Below, one piece after another: positions 45,226 to 56,434 of a stretch of DNA of 64,000 nucleotides. This DNA is from Diphasiastrum complanatum (Eukaryota > Streptophyta > Lycopodiopsida > Lycopodiales > Lycopodiaceae): the NCBI GenBank assembly GCA_029204225.1, contig CM055092.1, forward strand, positions 23,995,005 through 24,059,004, given 5' to 3'. Position 1 is the first letter of the stretch. Every line of letters begins with the position of its first letter. The position numbers and the translations under genes are program-made. Under the pieces are notes generated by a model. It saw only the letters and a list, made by a program, of their open reading frames with translations. It had not been told where the DNA came from and searched no databases.

Positions 45226-45843
45226 ATGGCTATGACAATCCAGACCAGAGTAGTTATCAATCTTGATGGTGCAAATTATAGAATCTGGAAATTCAAAATC
45301 AAAACACTCTTGAAGGGCGAAGGCATCTGGTCGGTGACTGAGCTTTCAGAGATGCAGCTCCCAGAGGGAGACCCGAGGAGAGCTGAATGGATCAGAAAGG
45401 ATGAGCGCGCAATGGCGATCATTGTTTCGTCCATAAATGAATATATACTCATGGAAATTGAAGACTACGAAAGCAGCCATGCAGCATGGGAAAAATTTGT
45501 GGCATTCGCAGAGCGACACACCTCGAAAAAGATACAGATCCTTAGATCTGACAATGGAGGTGAATACAAAAGCACAGAATTCTCAAGATTTTGCGAAGAA
45601 CAGGGAATCGAACACCAATTCACTCCTGCATACACACCAGAATACAACAATGTGGCAGAAAGAATAAACAGAACGCTAGTCGAAGGAGCCAGATGCATGA
45701 TGGCACAGGCTCAATTGCCAGGTCAATTCTGGGCCGAGGCAATAGCTGCAGCTGTACACCTGCAGAACAAATCTACAATGACAGAACTGGAGAACAAAAC
45801 ACCATACAAAATGTGGACAGGCAGAAAGCCTGATCTGTCATAA
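45226..45843 (+). CDS. In-frame gag-integrase fusion ORF (deletion product)
   Basis: 205 codons from ATG 45226 to TAA 45841-45843. Residues 1 to ~93 are the copia gag N-half (VINLDGANYRIWKFKIKTLL, WIRKDERAMAIIVSSINEY, SSHAAWEK). From about residue 94 the frame is integrase core: FAERHTSKKIQILRSDNGGEY with the second catalytic Asp, HQFTPAYTPEYNNVAERINRT with the catalytic Glu, then FWAEAIAAAVHLQNKS and ENKTPYKMWTGRKPDLS. Gag C-half, zinc knuckle, protease, the integrase zinc finger and the first catalytic Asp are missing. The junction lies near 45500. No integrase activity is expected without the first Asp. Confidence 0.85.
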   Translation: MAMTIQTRVVINLDGANYRIWKFKIKTLLKGEGIWSVTELSEMQLPEGDPRRAEWIRKDERAMAIIVSSINEYILMEIEDYESSHAAWEKFVAFAERHTSKKIQILRSDNGGEYKSTEFSRFCEEQGIEHQFTPAYTPEYNNVAERINRTLVEGARCMMAQAQLPGQFWAEAIAAAVHLQNKSTMTELENKTPYKMWTGRKPDLS

Positions 45844-46412
45844 GTACGAGTGTTTGTGTGCAGCATACAAGCACATTCCAAAGGAAAAGAGAAGCAAGCT
45901 CGATGACAAATCCGAGCAAACAATCATGGTCAACTACTCGAACGGAACACATGTGTACAGACTCTACGATCCAACCACGAAGAAGGTTGTTTCGAACATA
46001 GATGTGAAGTTCGACGAGTTCACATTCCCTAGATTGAAAGATGAAAGAGGCCATGAAATCTCCACACTGCTGCCTGTTCAAGAGGGAGATCGAGGACATA
46101 CACCAAATCATAATGCAGAGCCCCAGATTCCAGAGTAGCAGAAAGCAGAGGATTCACCCTGCGAACAATAAATGTTCGAACAGCGACGAAACGAACCTCA
46201 AAGGTCTACAAGACAAAGAAGACCTCCAAACCGCTCTTTTGACAATCTTCAATGGAGTGAAGACACACAGTTTGAGTACTGCAGCTTCACAGAAGAGCCA
46301 GCAACATACCAAGAAGCTATTTAGAGTCCAGAGGGAGAATTCTGAAAGCAGGCAATGTCAGAGAAGATCGAGTCGATGAGGCAAAACGAGACATGGACAT
46401 TAGAGCCACTAC
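45844..46412 (+). pseudogene. Integrase C-part, linker and RT start of element G
   Basis: After the stop, frame 45854-46138 continues the integrase (AAYKHIPKEKRSKLDDKSEQ, GTHVYRLYDPTTKK). Broken frames follow with the linker (RSTRQRRPPNR) and the RT entry (EPATYQEAI, QAMSEKIESMRQNETWTL), ending where the truncated LTR starts at about 46413. Confidence 0.85.
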
Positions 46413-46575
46413 GTTGGTCTTGTGCTGTGCCTCTTGATTGCTAGAATAAAATATGTTCTGTGATGCGTAGTCGAGTGTCTAGGATCCGTAAGAGCTTCCG
46501 CACAAAAAGAAAAATCGAAATCAGAAGAGAGGACGAACACGAAACAAAAGAAGGAAGAAAAAGGCTTCCGCGACA
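46413..46575 (+). repeat. Truncated 3' LTR of element G
   Basis: 163 bp matching the end of the 5' LTR (from TTGGTCTTGTG at 44977). It lacks a ~30-bp piece present in the 5' copy (AAAACAGAAAATTGTTCGCG region). Confidence 0.85.
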
Positions 46576-47136
46576 GAATGAGCTAGTGTGCGGAATAAGA
46601 ATGAACAACTGAACATGTACTGAAAACGGTCATACATCAAAACATTCGATATTATTCAAGATAAAAAAAACATGTGCATTATAGCTATTGTATTATCAAT
46701 GATCATTTTCTTGAGCGATGTGTGACAAACTCACCTAGCGTGTCGGCACAAGAGATACTATGTCTCATTATATCATACAGTTTCGCTTACTAGCAGACTC
46801 TTGGACATCGGTTGGCAGTTCTATGCCTAGCTCACATTGATGTTCAACATATTCTCTTGTGTTCCATCTTGTTTATATATGGATTGAGAGAAATGGTTTA
46901 GTCTAATCATTGATTACAAGAACAGCTAGTTAAGCATGTTCTAACGGCACTTAGTTTGCCATCGGCATTGTCCATGGAGGTGGTTCTCCTCCTGGTACTT
47001 TGCTTGATCTCCTTTGTACTTGGAGCATGAAGATTCGTTGGTTTTCATTCTTCAGGTGTTTCGAGCTTCGTGGCTTCGTGTCTTCCTTTGGCCTTCGGTT
47101 TCCCCTTCGAGGTCCTTCGGTCTTCAAACTTCAAGT
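46576..47136. other. No recognisable gene
   Basis: Non-coding. The last part begins a CTTCG-rich stretch that runs into the 96-bp repeat. Confidence 0.5.
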
Positions 47137-47328
47137 CTTCGCTTCGAGTCTTCGTTTGTTTGACCTTCATGTCTTCAGGTATTGGCCTTTGTTGAAACCG
47201 TTATGTAGGCAATTAGTGTCTAGGCGGTTGGCCTTCGCTTCGAGTCTTCGTTCGTTTGACCTTCATGTCTTCGGGTATTGGCCTTTGTTGAAACCGTTAT
47301 GTAGGCGTTTAGTGTCTGGGGCAGTTTT
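47137..47328. repeat. 96-bp tandem duplication, CTTCG-rich
   Basis: Two copies with a 96-bp period (CTTCGCTTCGAGTCTTCGTT at 47137 and 47233), nearly identical. They lie in a 126-codon frame (47000-47380) that has no other protein-like property. It is probably part of a copia LTR, since a minus-strand RT scrap follows at 47480. Confidence 0.75.
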
Positions 47329-47479
47329 TGCCTATCGGGCAGTTCCTTTGTATTTATGCATTTGTACCAAGTTCAGTTGATTGTAATGTATACAACAAAT
47401 TAGTTGGTTCATCTTTTGTTATCATTACATTATATATAAAAGCTTTGTAGCTAGAAACATTAAGTTTCTTCATGATAGG

Positions 47480-48085
47480 ACCTTCCAATATATGATTCCA
47501 AGATTAGCCATGAATTGGCTTAATGAGCTAACTGCAAAAGCAATGTCATGCCTTGTACATACCATTGCATACATGAGAGAGCCGAGTATCGACTGATATG
47601 GATACTCTCTCATTTTCTCCTTTTCTGGCCTTGTCTAGGGACATTGGTCCAGGTTTGGATCCATTGGTGAGTGAGCTTCTTTACAATTAATTAGATTATA
47701 TCTGATGAGAGTATTATGAAGATACCTTTGTTGAGTGAGGTAAACAAGCTGTCTCTCTCTCAAAGGATTTGAATTCCAAAATAGTAGTGAGCCTCACCCA
47801 GATCGGTCATGTCAAATTCGGAAGACAGCATCTGTTTAGCATCCTTCAACCTAATGTATACTATTGTTGAAAAGCAATGTATCGCCGACATACAAGGTGA
47901 TGATAATGAAGGAATGTTGCATTGACTTGAAATAAACATTAAAATCGGTGGTGCTTGGTTTGAAGCCGTGTTGGATGAGGAATGTGTTGATCCTCTGAAA
48001 CCATGCTCTTGTTTATTGTTTCAAGCCATAAAGTGCCTTGTGGAGTTTGCAGACATGATTCTTCATACCTTCGAAAACCTATCAA
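47480..48085 (-). pseudogene. Ty1/copia RT fragment, family of remnant F
   Basis: Aligns with 10180-10790 at the DNA level (for example AGATCGGTCATGTCAAATTCGGAAGACAGCAT against the F version). Minus-strand translation gives the RT middle with YVGD where YVDD is expected, and a LHK-LYGLK-like block decayed near 48040. It covers only RT; both ends are abrupt. Confidence 0.8.
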
Positions 48086-49109
48086 AAAACAATCACTCTT
48101 GTGGATTGAATAGATCAATTCAAGGTCCTAAAACTCACTTTATTCACATTAGAGACATTAAAAAAAATGACTTTATATGAATGTAGTTGTGTGAAACACG
48201 AGCTAGTGACATCAAGAAATTTGTCATTGATTTTGTCATTATAAGCATCACTCAAAGATAATGTAAATTATCAAGAGCTTTAACAATGGTTATTATTGTC
48301 ATTATGATGGACTGTAGTACGTGTACAATGGCCTACAGGACATATACAATGTCGGTGACCTTTATTTGAATCTTATAAGTGTTGCTAGTCTCAACAATTT
48401 GTTGACACCCGATGACGAGAGTGTTGCTAAGATATGCCATTACATCACAAAAACATTGGAAATATCATGTATATGTTTCCTTTGTATTGTTATAAGCATC
48501 TTTTGGCAACTTTCCATGACACATATTGCAAGAGAAAACAATAGCAACATTTTACATATGAATCAAGGGTCTTGATAACTTTTTTTGAGTATAGTACAAT
48601 CTCTCATCTCCTTGTCACTTTAATGTTTGCTTACAAATTATGAGATTGTTAAAAAAGTTGTGCCATATCAAGTCCTGCACAAAAGCATGCACTTGCATCT
48701 AGTGTAGGTCCATATGTCCAAATCTTGTGTATTTGTGGGCTTGTAATAAAAACTAGCACCATCCTTGTAGCATGTGTCGGTATCCTATTTAGCATAATAA
48801 GTTGCTTAGGTGCTAATACCAAATAATTTGATGTGCATTTAATGCAAATCTTTTGCTAAAAAAAACATTCAATGGAAAGTTCTTTTAGGACCACCAGCTT
48901 AAGCACATCTAAGTTAGCCACCAACTTTGCATTAAAGAGGGGAATGCAATATATCTCAAAGTACCACGAAGGAGGAGTTGCATAGGCAAACTCCACTTTA
49001 CTCTATTGCCTTTATGAGAACTAGGTGATTGCAAGTTGCAACTCTAGACATCAGCCAATTATTGATGCGGGTGACCCCCTCATGCTATCTTACTTTGTAT
49101 CTCAATTTG
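48086..49109. other. No recognisable gene
   Basis: AT-rich DNA with frames up to 84 codons and no motifs. Confidence 0.5.
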
Positions 49110-49265
49110 ACAAGGCAAAGCCCATCTTGTATAAATTTGGGTGGGTGATAAATTTTAGAGTTCTAGAAGGCAAAGCCCATATGGTATTAATTTTGGAGGG
49201 TGATAAATTTTAGAGTTCTAGAAGGCAAAGCCCATATGGTATTAATTTTGGAGGGTGATAATTTT
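49110..49265. repeat. 55-bp tandem repeat, about three copies
   Basis: Unit with TGATAAATTTTAGAGTTCTA...GGTATTAATTTTGGAGGG, starting at 49146 and 49201 with near-identical copies. A third begins at 49256 and breaks off; a diverged copy precedes at about 49112. Confidence 0.8.
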
Positions 49266-51190
49266 TTATAAAGCCTAAACAAAAGTGGCCAATGACATCA
49301 TTTAACAATAAACTAAAAGTGAGATCACTTAAATTTAAGAGCTATACATTATAAGTTACACATTATAAGAATGTTGTACAATAAAGTCAAAGCCACTTAC
49401 ACCTCAAATTGAATAGTTTAAAGCCCCTACATTATTTTAATACATCAATGTCTTCTTGTATTTTCTCTTGTATGTCCTCATTTGTGTGGCATTTGCACAT
49501 TTTGGAGAGAAAAGGAAGTCTTGACTAGCTTACTACTAATTGGATTTAGTCAGCTATGGTGTCTCTGTTTGTTCCAATTTCTATTTCATCTTCTTCATTT
49601 GAAACTATGCAATTGTTTTTGTAAACCAAGCAGTGGGAGAGGATTTGAGATGTTCATTGATTTATAATGCTTTCTTTGCTTATGAGCTTCTTCAAAACTT
49701 ACACCATAGATTCATCATTTCTTTTTTTGAGGAAAAGATGTTTGGAAAGTAATTGAGTCCAAGACATAATGAGGCTGGCCATTGGTTGTTGTAATACCTC
49801 TTTCTTCTATTACCTAGAAAATTCAAAACAAATAAAAGAGATATTTCGATTAGTACTCGCTCATTCTATTGATTGCAAAGATAGTAAGTCTCATCAAGCA
49901 ATTAGTTGAAGCTATTTATGTCTATTTTCACGACCAGCCTATGTACATGAAACTTCAACTATGCAATGTGATTTGATTGGACTGCCAAACTAAAGGGATG
50001 CCATTATGTTGGTTGGTTTATGCGGAGCCCATTCTTGCCTTGACAGTACACTGATCATCTAAATTAAGAGCTATGTCTAAGACCCAAGAGTGAGAGGAAT
50101 TATTCCCTAGTCAACAACATAGTTGAGTTGTGAAATAGAGTGAATGCTTTGTGAGATATATGAGCTCATTGTCGTTTCTATAGTTTAATCTGTCCTAAGC
50201 TCTTTATGCATGCTCGAGCATGGAGTGTGCTTGTTTGGTAAGATGGATGGTAGGCAAAGTCGCAAAACATGGTTGACAGTTGACCACAATCTAACCAAAA
50301 TGGCAATGAGTAGATTCCACCTTTCAATTTGGATTCCTTATTCTATTTCTTAATTGGTTGTCATTAATTGATGGCTTAAGCTCTAAAATTTGCAAGTCCG
50401 TGTGCTTGGAATTTGGTCATATGTGTTTGACCGAATCATTCATGAATGTTTGCTTTTTTACTTTGAAAAGATAACAACACAAGCCTTGAAAAGTTGGAAG
50501 TGGAACAATAGGATGGTTGATTTTAAACAACATGTATAAAGATTTCACTTCTCAATTGTCAGCTCTCTAGATGAGACATACGCAATATTGCGATATGCTA
50601 CTGCTTTATAAAACAATAGCAGTTCTTATTGGATGCCCTTCTTCTTTTTTCAAAAGAGAATTGATTAGATGACAAACAAATAGCTTGCATATTTTTTTGT
50701 CGTAGGATTTTATAGACTATCTTTTGATAATTGTATGAGGCTATGTTCCATTAAATCTAGGATTCTGCTAGCATAAATGTTAAAAATCGATACATGAACC
50801 TGGGTACAAAAAAATGTAGGATAACTTCAAAAAGGTTGAGAACACTCTTGCATATGACCTCATGAACTTTATTTACCAAGGAAAAGAGCCATGAAATTGA
50901 CTGAAGAAGTCATGAAAATTTGGATTAAGGGCAACTCTTTGACCCCTTCATGGGTGATATCACATGTAGGGCATTGGATTTTGTGTATACGGCCACTGAG
51001 CCTGCCAAATTGGCAAAGTGAGAGGGGTCGTTGATTTTGTTGTACCTAATTAATGAGGCCATCTCCACTATAAGTGGCAAACAAAATATAGTTTTTGGGA
51101 TGGCCTCACTCAAAAATACGGGCAACCTCCGGCCCCTTGTGTATTTAGCTTTATAGAGCACTGGCCGTTGGATCTTCATAACAACGTCCC
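49266..51190. other. No recognisable gene
   Basis: AT-rich intergenic DNA without supported frames. The minus-strand frame at 50925-51245 overlaps the putative promoter and has no domain. Confidence 0.5.
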
Positions 51191-51193
51191 GAT

Positions 51194-51270
51194 CTTGCCA
51201 CGTGATTTCTGGAATTAAGATAAAATAAGTTTTGCCACGTGGCAACTGTATATTCGATGTGGCATAAAAT
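51194..51270 (+). promoter_or_regulatory. Putative promoter of the ALE2-like gene
   Basis: Two G-box motifs: TGCCACGTGA at about 51196-51205 and the perfect palindrome GCCACGTGGC at 51234-51243. They are followed by an AT-rich GGCATAAAATACC at about 51261-51273 that could serve as a TATA element. G-boxes bind bZIP/bHLH factors in plants. The assignment rests on position upstream of the GA-rich leader and is inferred. Confidence 0.4.
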
Positions 51271-51299
51271 ACCTTGTGCCATTAAGGCCCGCGATGGCA

Positions 51300-51421
51300 A
51301 TGTTTCTAGAGAGAGAGGAGATAAACAGAGAGTGATATATAGAGAGGGAGAGAGAGAAAGAAGTGAGGAAGATAGAAAGGTGATGGCGATGGCGAGAGAG
51401 AGAGAGGGGGGGGGGGGGGGG
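51300..51421 (+). other. GA-rich leader with a long G run
   Basis: GAGAGAGAGG-type sequence over ~110 bp ending in about 15 consecutive G at 51407-51421. GA-rich 5' UTRs are common in plants. It would be the transcript start region of the kinase gene. Confidence 0.4.
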
Positions 51422-52655
51422 CAAGGGAACTAGAACTTGCAAGCTGAGCTTGCCCTTTTGCTGCTTTATGATTTATGGATGATGGGTGGCAGTTCTCGTG
51501 TTATGGGTCTGCTTGGATTCGACCTTGTGTCCCTGGGCCTGTATTTTGATCACAGATCCGTTCTGACAGCTCCCGTCTTTTCGCCGCCTCCTGCCATTTG
51601 ATCGTAGGCTCTAGCATTTGCGTTTTACATTTTTTTTTGTTGGGCAGAATTTTGAAAGACGGCCTGAAAGTGATTTGATCCTAGGCTCTAGCATTTGCTT
51701 TTTAGTTTTTGTTCATTATTTTTTTAGCTGAGCTGAAAGTGACCGTGAGATGCTTTCAGGCTTTGATCTTTCTTGTCCTCTGCTGTTGACCGCTTACATT
51801 GTGTCAGTGCTTTATGCATGATGCTTGCTTTTGCTTACGTTTCAATGCTTTTTTCGCTTCATTTCTTTGGGCTACTGTCTCAGAGCTTAGCTTAGAATGG
51901 TTGAAATATGTGTCTTGATCAAAAAAAGGTACGAAGGAATGATGCATTTGATCTGCTTTCTCGGCTTTTGTGTGAGTAAATCAGAGAGGTGATGCTCTGG
52001 CGGAGCACTGTCTCTGAAGTTGGATGACTCACCTACTCACAGTTTGAAGATCACGCAAGGTATGACAACTTTTGATGTCAACTCAGGTTGGTGCCGCTGC
52101 TTTTATTTTGCTTATATGGCTCCCGTGGCAGATACGATATTTTGCAAACCAAGTAACTGTTTGAAAAAATTCAGTCAATACCGAATGTTTTTACTGATGA
52201 AGGCTACTCGGGGTCGAGACGTATCGTCAGAGTTGATCGCTCAGAAAAAAAAAATTCAGGTTGTAAGCCAAGTACAGTGGGCTAGCTAGCTTTTCAGCAG
52301 CGATCCCAGATTCGTGATTTGAAATTTACATAGTGTTAAATGCTTCTATTTAAAGGCTGCTGGAAGTATAATGATCTGGAAGTATGCTGGTAAAGCTGAA
52401 CAACCCAACGAGGAAGCTGAAAATCTTATATTTTGGCTAAATTTTTGAAGTCAGAGACTGTGTACAGAACCATACACTATGAACATATACTCGGATGGCA
52501 GAGGAATCTAATTTTGTACGGCGTCATCAAAAAGGTCCAGAAGGTGTAAACACTCCTAGTTGTATAAGTTGCTGGTTGTAGCTGCTATACACCGCCTAAT
52601 ATCATATGGGACATACGAAAGACAGAAAGCAAGAGAAAATGCGGAGCAGAGAACA
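51422..52655 (+). other. Possible 5' UTR (perhaps with an intron) of the ALE2-like gene
   Basis: Contains a small upstream frame at about 51479-51600 (begins MMGGSSRVMGLLGFDLVSLG). Frames do not continue into the kinase gene. Exon structure here cannot be settled from sequence alone. Confidence 0.3.
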
Positions 52656-52773
52656 ATGTGTGGGATGCTGGCCACTTTTGGGATCGGAATGAGTTGCTGC
52701 ATCGCCAGTAGAATTGTGATCCTGCTGCTTGTTCTTTCACTCATAGCCTTTTGCACGGACGCCTTGAGTTACA
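52656..52773 (+). CDS. Putative first coding exon (signal peptide) of the ALE2-like gene
   Basis: ATG at 52656 (an in-frame alternative is at 52689) opens a frame ending in a classic signal-peptide core: SRIVILLLVLSLIAFCTDA. A donor GTGCGT follows at 52774. The exon ends in phase 1, and the next well-supported exon at 56435 starts in the matching phase, so the join keeps the frame. The receptor needs a secretion signal, and this is the only candidate seen upstream in the right phase. The implied intron is 3.66 kb and full of transposon debris, so an extra small exon inside it cannot be excluded. With this exon the protein would be 741 residues. Confidence 0.45.
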
Positions 52774-53739
52774 GTGCGTACTCCTCTTTATTTCAAACAC
52801 TGCTTTCTGAATTTATTTTCAAAACCATATACTTAGTTTCACTTCGCTGAAGTATTCACAGAGCACATTCTATTCCAGATCACGAGCCAAAGACTAATGA
52901 AACAGAACTCAATTGCACTATGAAACTTGTCAGATCTTTATTACAGAAAAATGATGCTGAAACATGAACATATGATGTCAGAAAAAACACCCGCATTTTA
53001 GCAAGTTGTTGAGATACAAAGTTACAAACACTGCATATAGTGGTACCGTGGGCGAATCCACTTCCACCAAGGAACTCGGCGAGCCTGGTGGGGCAAGTCA
53101 AGGGTTCTGGTTGAAACTGGCAAAATTCAGCGGGTTTCAGTGTTTCCACTGTGTAATAGCAATCTGAGTATGTTATAAGTATTAAGTTGTTTATCAATCA
53201 AAATTAATGTTAGAGCAGGTTAGGGATGTAATGGTCCTCTGCAAGGAGCCGATTATGTTCATAGCTAGCATGGTGATGAGGCGTTGACCATGTAATAGAC
53301 AATGGTTTTACTTGTGGAAAAATTATGCCTGATAACAGATCTCCATTCACATTGAAAAGAAAAAGAAGATTGCTATTGGAGTCCGGACTACAAGATTTAG
53401 TCATGGGCAGACCAAACTAATCAGTCACCTTGTGTCCTTGGTCTGCTGCTTCACATCAATTGCCCATGGAAGGTAAAAATCTATCCTTGTTTCTCACTTG
53501 AGATGGTGTTAGGGCCAAAGTTTCAAGTTTCAGCTCAGGTTTACTGTGTGTTCGGTAGACTCTGAATCGTTACTTTGACCCAAAATATTCCTTCTCAAGT
53601 TTGAGGGTACTCGAACGCGGACCATCTCAAACCTGAATTTGAATTCGAACCAACTTGACTTAATTTGAGCCCTGACTGATTCAAGCCCAAACTCAGCGAG
53701 ATCAAAGTCGAAAGGGGTTCAACTTTGACATGTTTAGTC

Positions 53740-54420
53740 TTGTATCTAGATGATATGCCAGATCCAGCGCCTCGACAACCCCACTTGACTCTTCACCGAG
53801 ATAGGTCTCCATTCCAAATGTCTTCATCAACTCCCAATGCTTTTCACATCCCAAGGGCTTTGTCATGAGATTGACCAACATTTTTGCGGTGGGTTAATGC
53901 ACGAGATTTACCACTCTTTGCTCCACTGCTTCCCTTAAGAAGCGATGCCTCTTCTGTATTTGTTTGACCTTTTGTGGAGCATTTCTTGACAAACTGAGTG
54001 TTATCTCCTAGAACGTTATCACATCTGGATCAATATATCTTCATTTGCTATCCTGTCAGTCAGATTGCATCTTTACTCGCTTGGATGGCTACTATATATT
54101 CCACCTTCAAGGCGAAAAGTGTTACACAGTCCTCGTTCTTGCTACACCAGCTTAGAAACCCTTTATAAAATAGGAACAGGTCAATGTCCCCAACCCGATG
54201 AGGATCTTAAGGTCGCTTGAAGATATCATCTTCTATCTCCACTGCAAATAACGTGATCAATTGTGCGCTCTATGCATCTTAGCACTCGTTTGAGTGCATT
54301 CCGGATCTTTTCGTGTGTTGCTTGAGAATCTATTTAGATAACGAATAATATGTGCTAGGCAAGCTCGTTCCCATCATTAATGCATGTAGTTACAACGTTC
54401 CCTTCAGGCTTCACTCATCC
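53740..54420 (-). pseudogene. Ty1/copia RNase H fragment in the first intron
   Basis: Minus-strand reading gives, in order, KRVLRCIERTIDH (RNase H entry) near 54260, broken middle, and the C-terminal block TAKMLVNLMTKPLGCEKHWE (usual form AD-x-TK-x-L) near 53800-53910. Frames are heavily broken. No gag, integrase or LTR is visible nearby. Confidence 0.65.
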
Positions 54421-55109
54421 CAGACTGGGCAAAAATTTGAAATAGGCATCTTTCTTTTCTTAAAGTCGTAGCCTTTCTACTAGGAGATATTTATCATAAG
54501 CTCCTCTAAGCCTACTAGTCCGTGGGACTAATGAGTGTCCTTCGATCCACAGGTCGTCTTTAGGCTTTCTATCTCGGGTGTCACAGCCTATCTGTGGTTG
54601 TCCAGTGATTAATACAAGACTGAAAGGTGTAGTGACTTCTGCAGCCACCCTTGTGCCTCGGTGTGCCCTGTGTCCTATCTTGCCTCGGTGATCACTGGAG
54701 TCTCTAGTTTGAGTACGTAGCAGACAGCTGGTCATACAGTTTTTACCAAAAGTTGCATTGAGCAGTGAACACTGAAGTGAAAACACAAAGAAGCACATGG
54801 TTATGTCATGCCTTACTGAAGTATAAGTTTGAAGTAATTTTATCAGCACATCAGGTCACAACTAGCAACACACCAAACTAGATCAATTGCTAGGTGCCTA
54901 GTTTAATTGTTGATCAATATCAGATTCATTGTTCTTTTGACCCTCTTGGCAATCAACCATTGGGGTTATGTTTGATCCATTGTAGAACCTAGCATTTCAG
55001 GAAACGCATCACTTCTCATTGCAAAATAGGGGTATAACTGTTGTAATTTGTACTAGCTCTCCCCCATATAGAGTCTAAAATGGGTAGTCTTGACTCCTTT
55101 CCAAGCAAC
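54421..55109. other. Intronic DNA without recognised gene
   Basis: A minus-strand frame of 129 codons (54460-54849), Arg/Ser/Thr-rich, has no motif I can assign. It may be further element debris. Confidence 0.4.
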
Positions 55110-56090
55110 TAGATACTTTTGTGAAATTTGGTTGACCTTTTGGTCTGCCCATCTATTTGTGGGTGCTCACTAATATTTCTTATTCACAGCCGTGTTTCCA
55201 ACTTCACAAACCATTTCTTTTGGGAAGGATGGACTTTGGATGTCCATGTGGTCTCACTACATTTTAAATAAACAACTCGGCTGCTTGTAGAGTTATCATT
55301 GTTTTCTTGGTTAAAATAAAGTGAGCTTGGTCCATGGATCAACAACTACCAATACTAAATCCAAATCAACCTGGATTGTTGGGTGCCCAATAATAAAATC
55401 CATAGGAATGTTCTCCCATCCAATGTAACATTCAAACATTTGAAGCATATGAAACTCTGCTGGAAATACGTTTCAAACCTTTCAGAAAAAAATTCAAATG
55501 CTTAAAACATTGTCTACTTTTTTTTAATATTTTTTTTTTCGTTTGGGTGCGACCAATTCCTAATTTGAGGCTGGGAGGTCAAATATGTTATAAAAATAGT
55601 TGAATGAGCTTGTAAATTGAACAAAAGCATTCAGTTTACTGTGCGTAGCAAAGTTCATAACCTTTTGTAAGGAAGTCTTTCAATCATCTGTTTAAAATAA
55701 AAACTGTTTGAGAGGTGAACATTGCTTAAGCAGAAGTTTAATTTTTTTGGTTAGGTTTTGGTTGGGCCCTAATATTCACATGGGGACCCTTTGGGGAGCC
55801 TTTGGCCTGTTTGTTGGGACAATTCTGAGGTTTCAAGTGCGTTTGAGATGTTAGAGTTCAAATGCATCTGAAAAAAGATCGAAATGGTTGAAGTTATCTA
55901 GCATGGGTTATCTCATATAGATGAAGTAAAGCTGGAAAGCTTACTCTCTCAGCCTTGTATACTTGATGAGGGATACAACATTGAATGTGCTCTCTAACAT
56001 CTTGCTGAAAGTGTCTATGAATTAGGTCAATTTTGCAATCCATACTCAGATGCCCTGCATAGGGATTGTCATGCAACTCTTGATGCATCT
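55110..56090 (-). pseudogene. Ty3/gypsy integrase fragment in the first intron
   Basis: The minus-strand frame 55894-56088 carries the integrase zinc finger: H and H in HDNPYAGHLSMDCK, then C and C of CCIPHQVYK. Further left, about 55280-55440 gives the core start (WENIPMDFIIGHP, LVLVVVDPWTKLTLF) with the first catalytic Asp, and about 55110-55280 gives broken VRPHGHPKSI and a HPQTDGQTE-like phrase. Multiple stops. The order and strand fit one decayed gypsy pol lying opposite to the host gene. Confidence 0.75.
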
Positions 56091-56434
56091 TTCAATAAAG
56101 TCTGCTCAGGCTCAAAAAGGCTATCTGTGAAGTGTCAGTAAACATGTTCCCAATTTTATGAGGGTATAGCCATTTCAGTAAATGATGGCGAAAATAAAAT
56201 CTTTCAGTAAAGGATAGAAAACTTATGCTACTTATGTCTCTATTGCATTTTGCCAAAACTTAAAGCATTGCCAGAAGTAACTTTGAGCTGCAGATTTCAG
56301 ATAGATGGTTTAGAGCCCCTCAAGTTTTCCAATTTGACACAAGCTTTCAGTTTTTATATTTGTCCTCCTGGCCTGTTTGGATTCAGTATATATACAGTAT
56401 GCAGCTCATTACATCAAATTTAAAATTTCTCCAG

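Larger units (their letters stand above)
44408..46575 (+). mobile_element. Element G: internally deleted Ty1/copia
   Basis: 5' LTR 44408-45160, primer site 45161-45172, a short coding interior, and a 3' LTR reduced to its last ~163 bp (46413-46575). LTR ends TGTCGCAG...CTGCGACA form an 8-bp inverted pair. The interior is gag start fused to integrase core, integrase C-part, and the very start of RT. The rest of pol, the purine tract and most of the 3' LTR were removed in one deletion. I see no matching target duplication (ATGCT left, GAATG right). Confidence 0.88.

Noticed and set aside
47695-47730. CTGATGAG motif as a hammerhead ribozyme core
   Set aside because: No matching GAAA core and helices; it lies inside a copia RT fragment.
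50925-51245. 106-codon minus-strand frame
   Set aside because: No motif, and it overlaps the likely promoter of the kinase gene.
52020-52289. 89-codon frame upstream of the kinase gene as an alternative first exon
   Set aside because: No signal peptide and no donor giving the right phase; 52656-52773 fits better.
54460-54849. 129-codon minus-strand frame in the kinase intron
   Set aside because: Arg/Ser-rich with no recognised family; it could be element debris, so it is not called as a gene.
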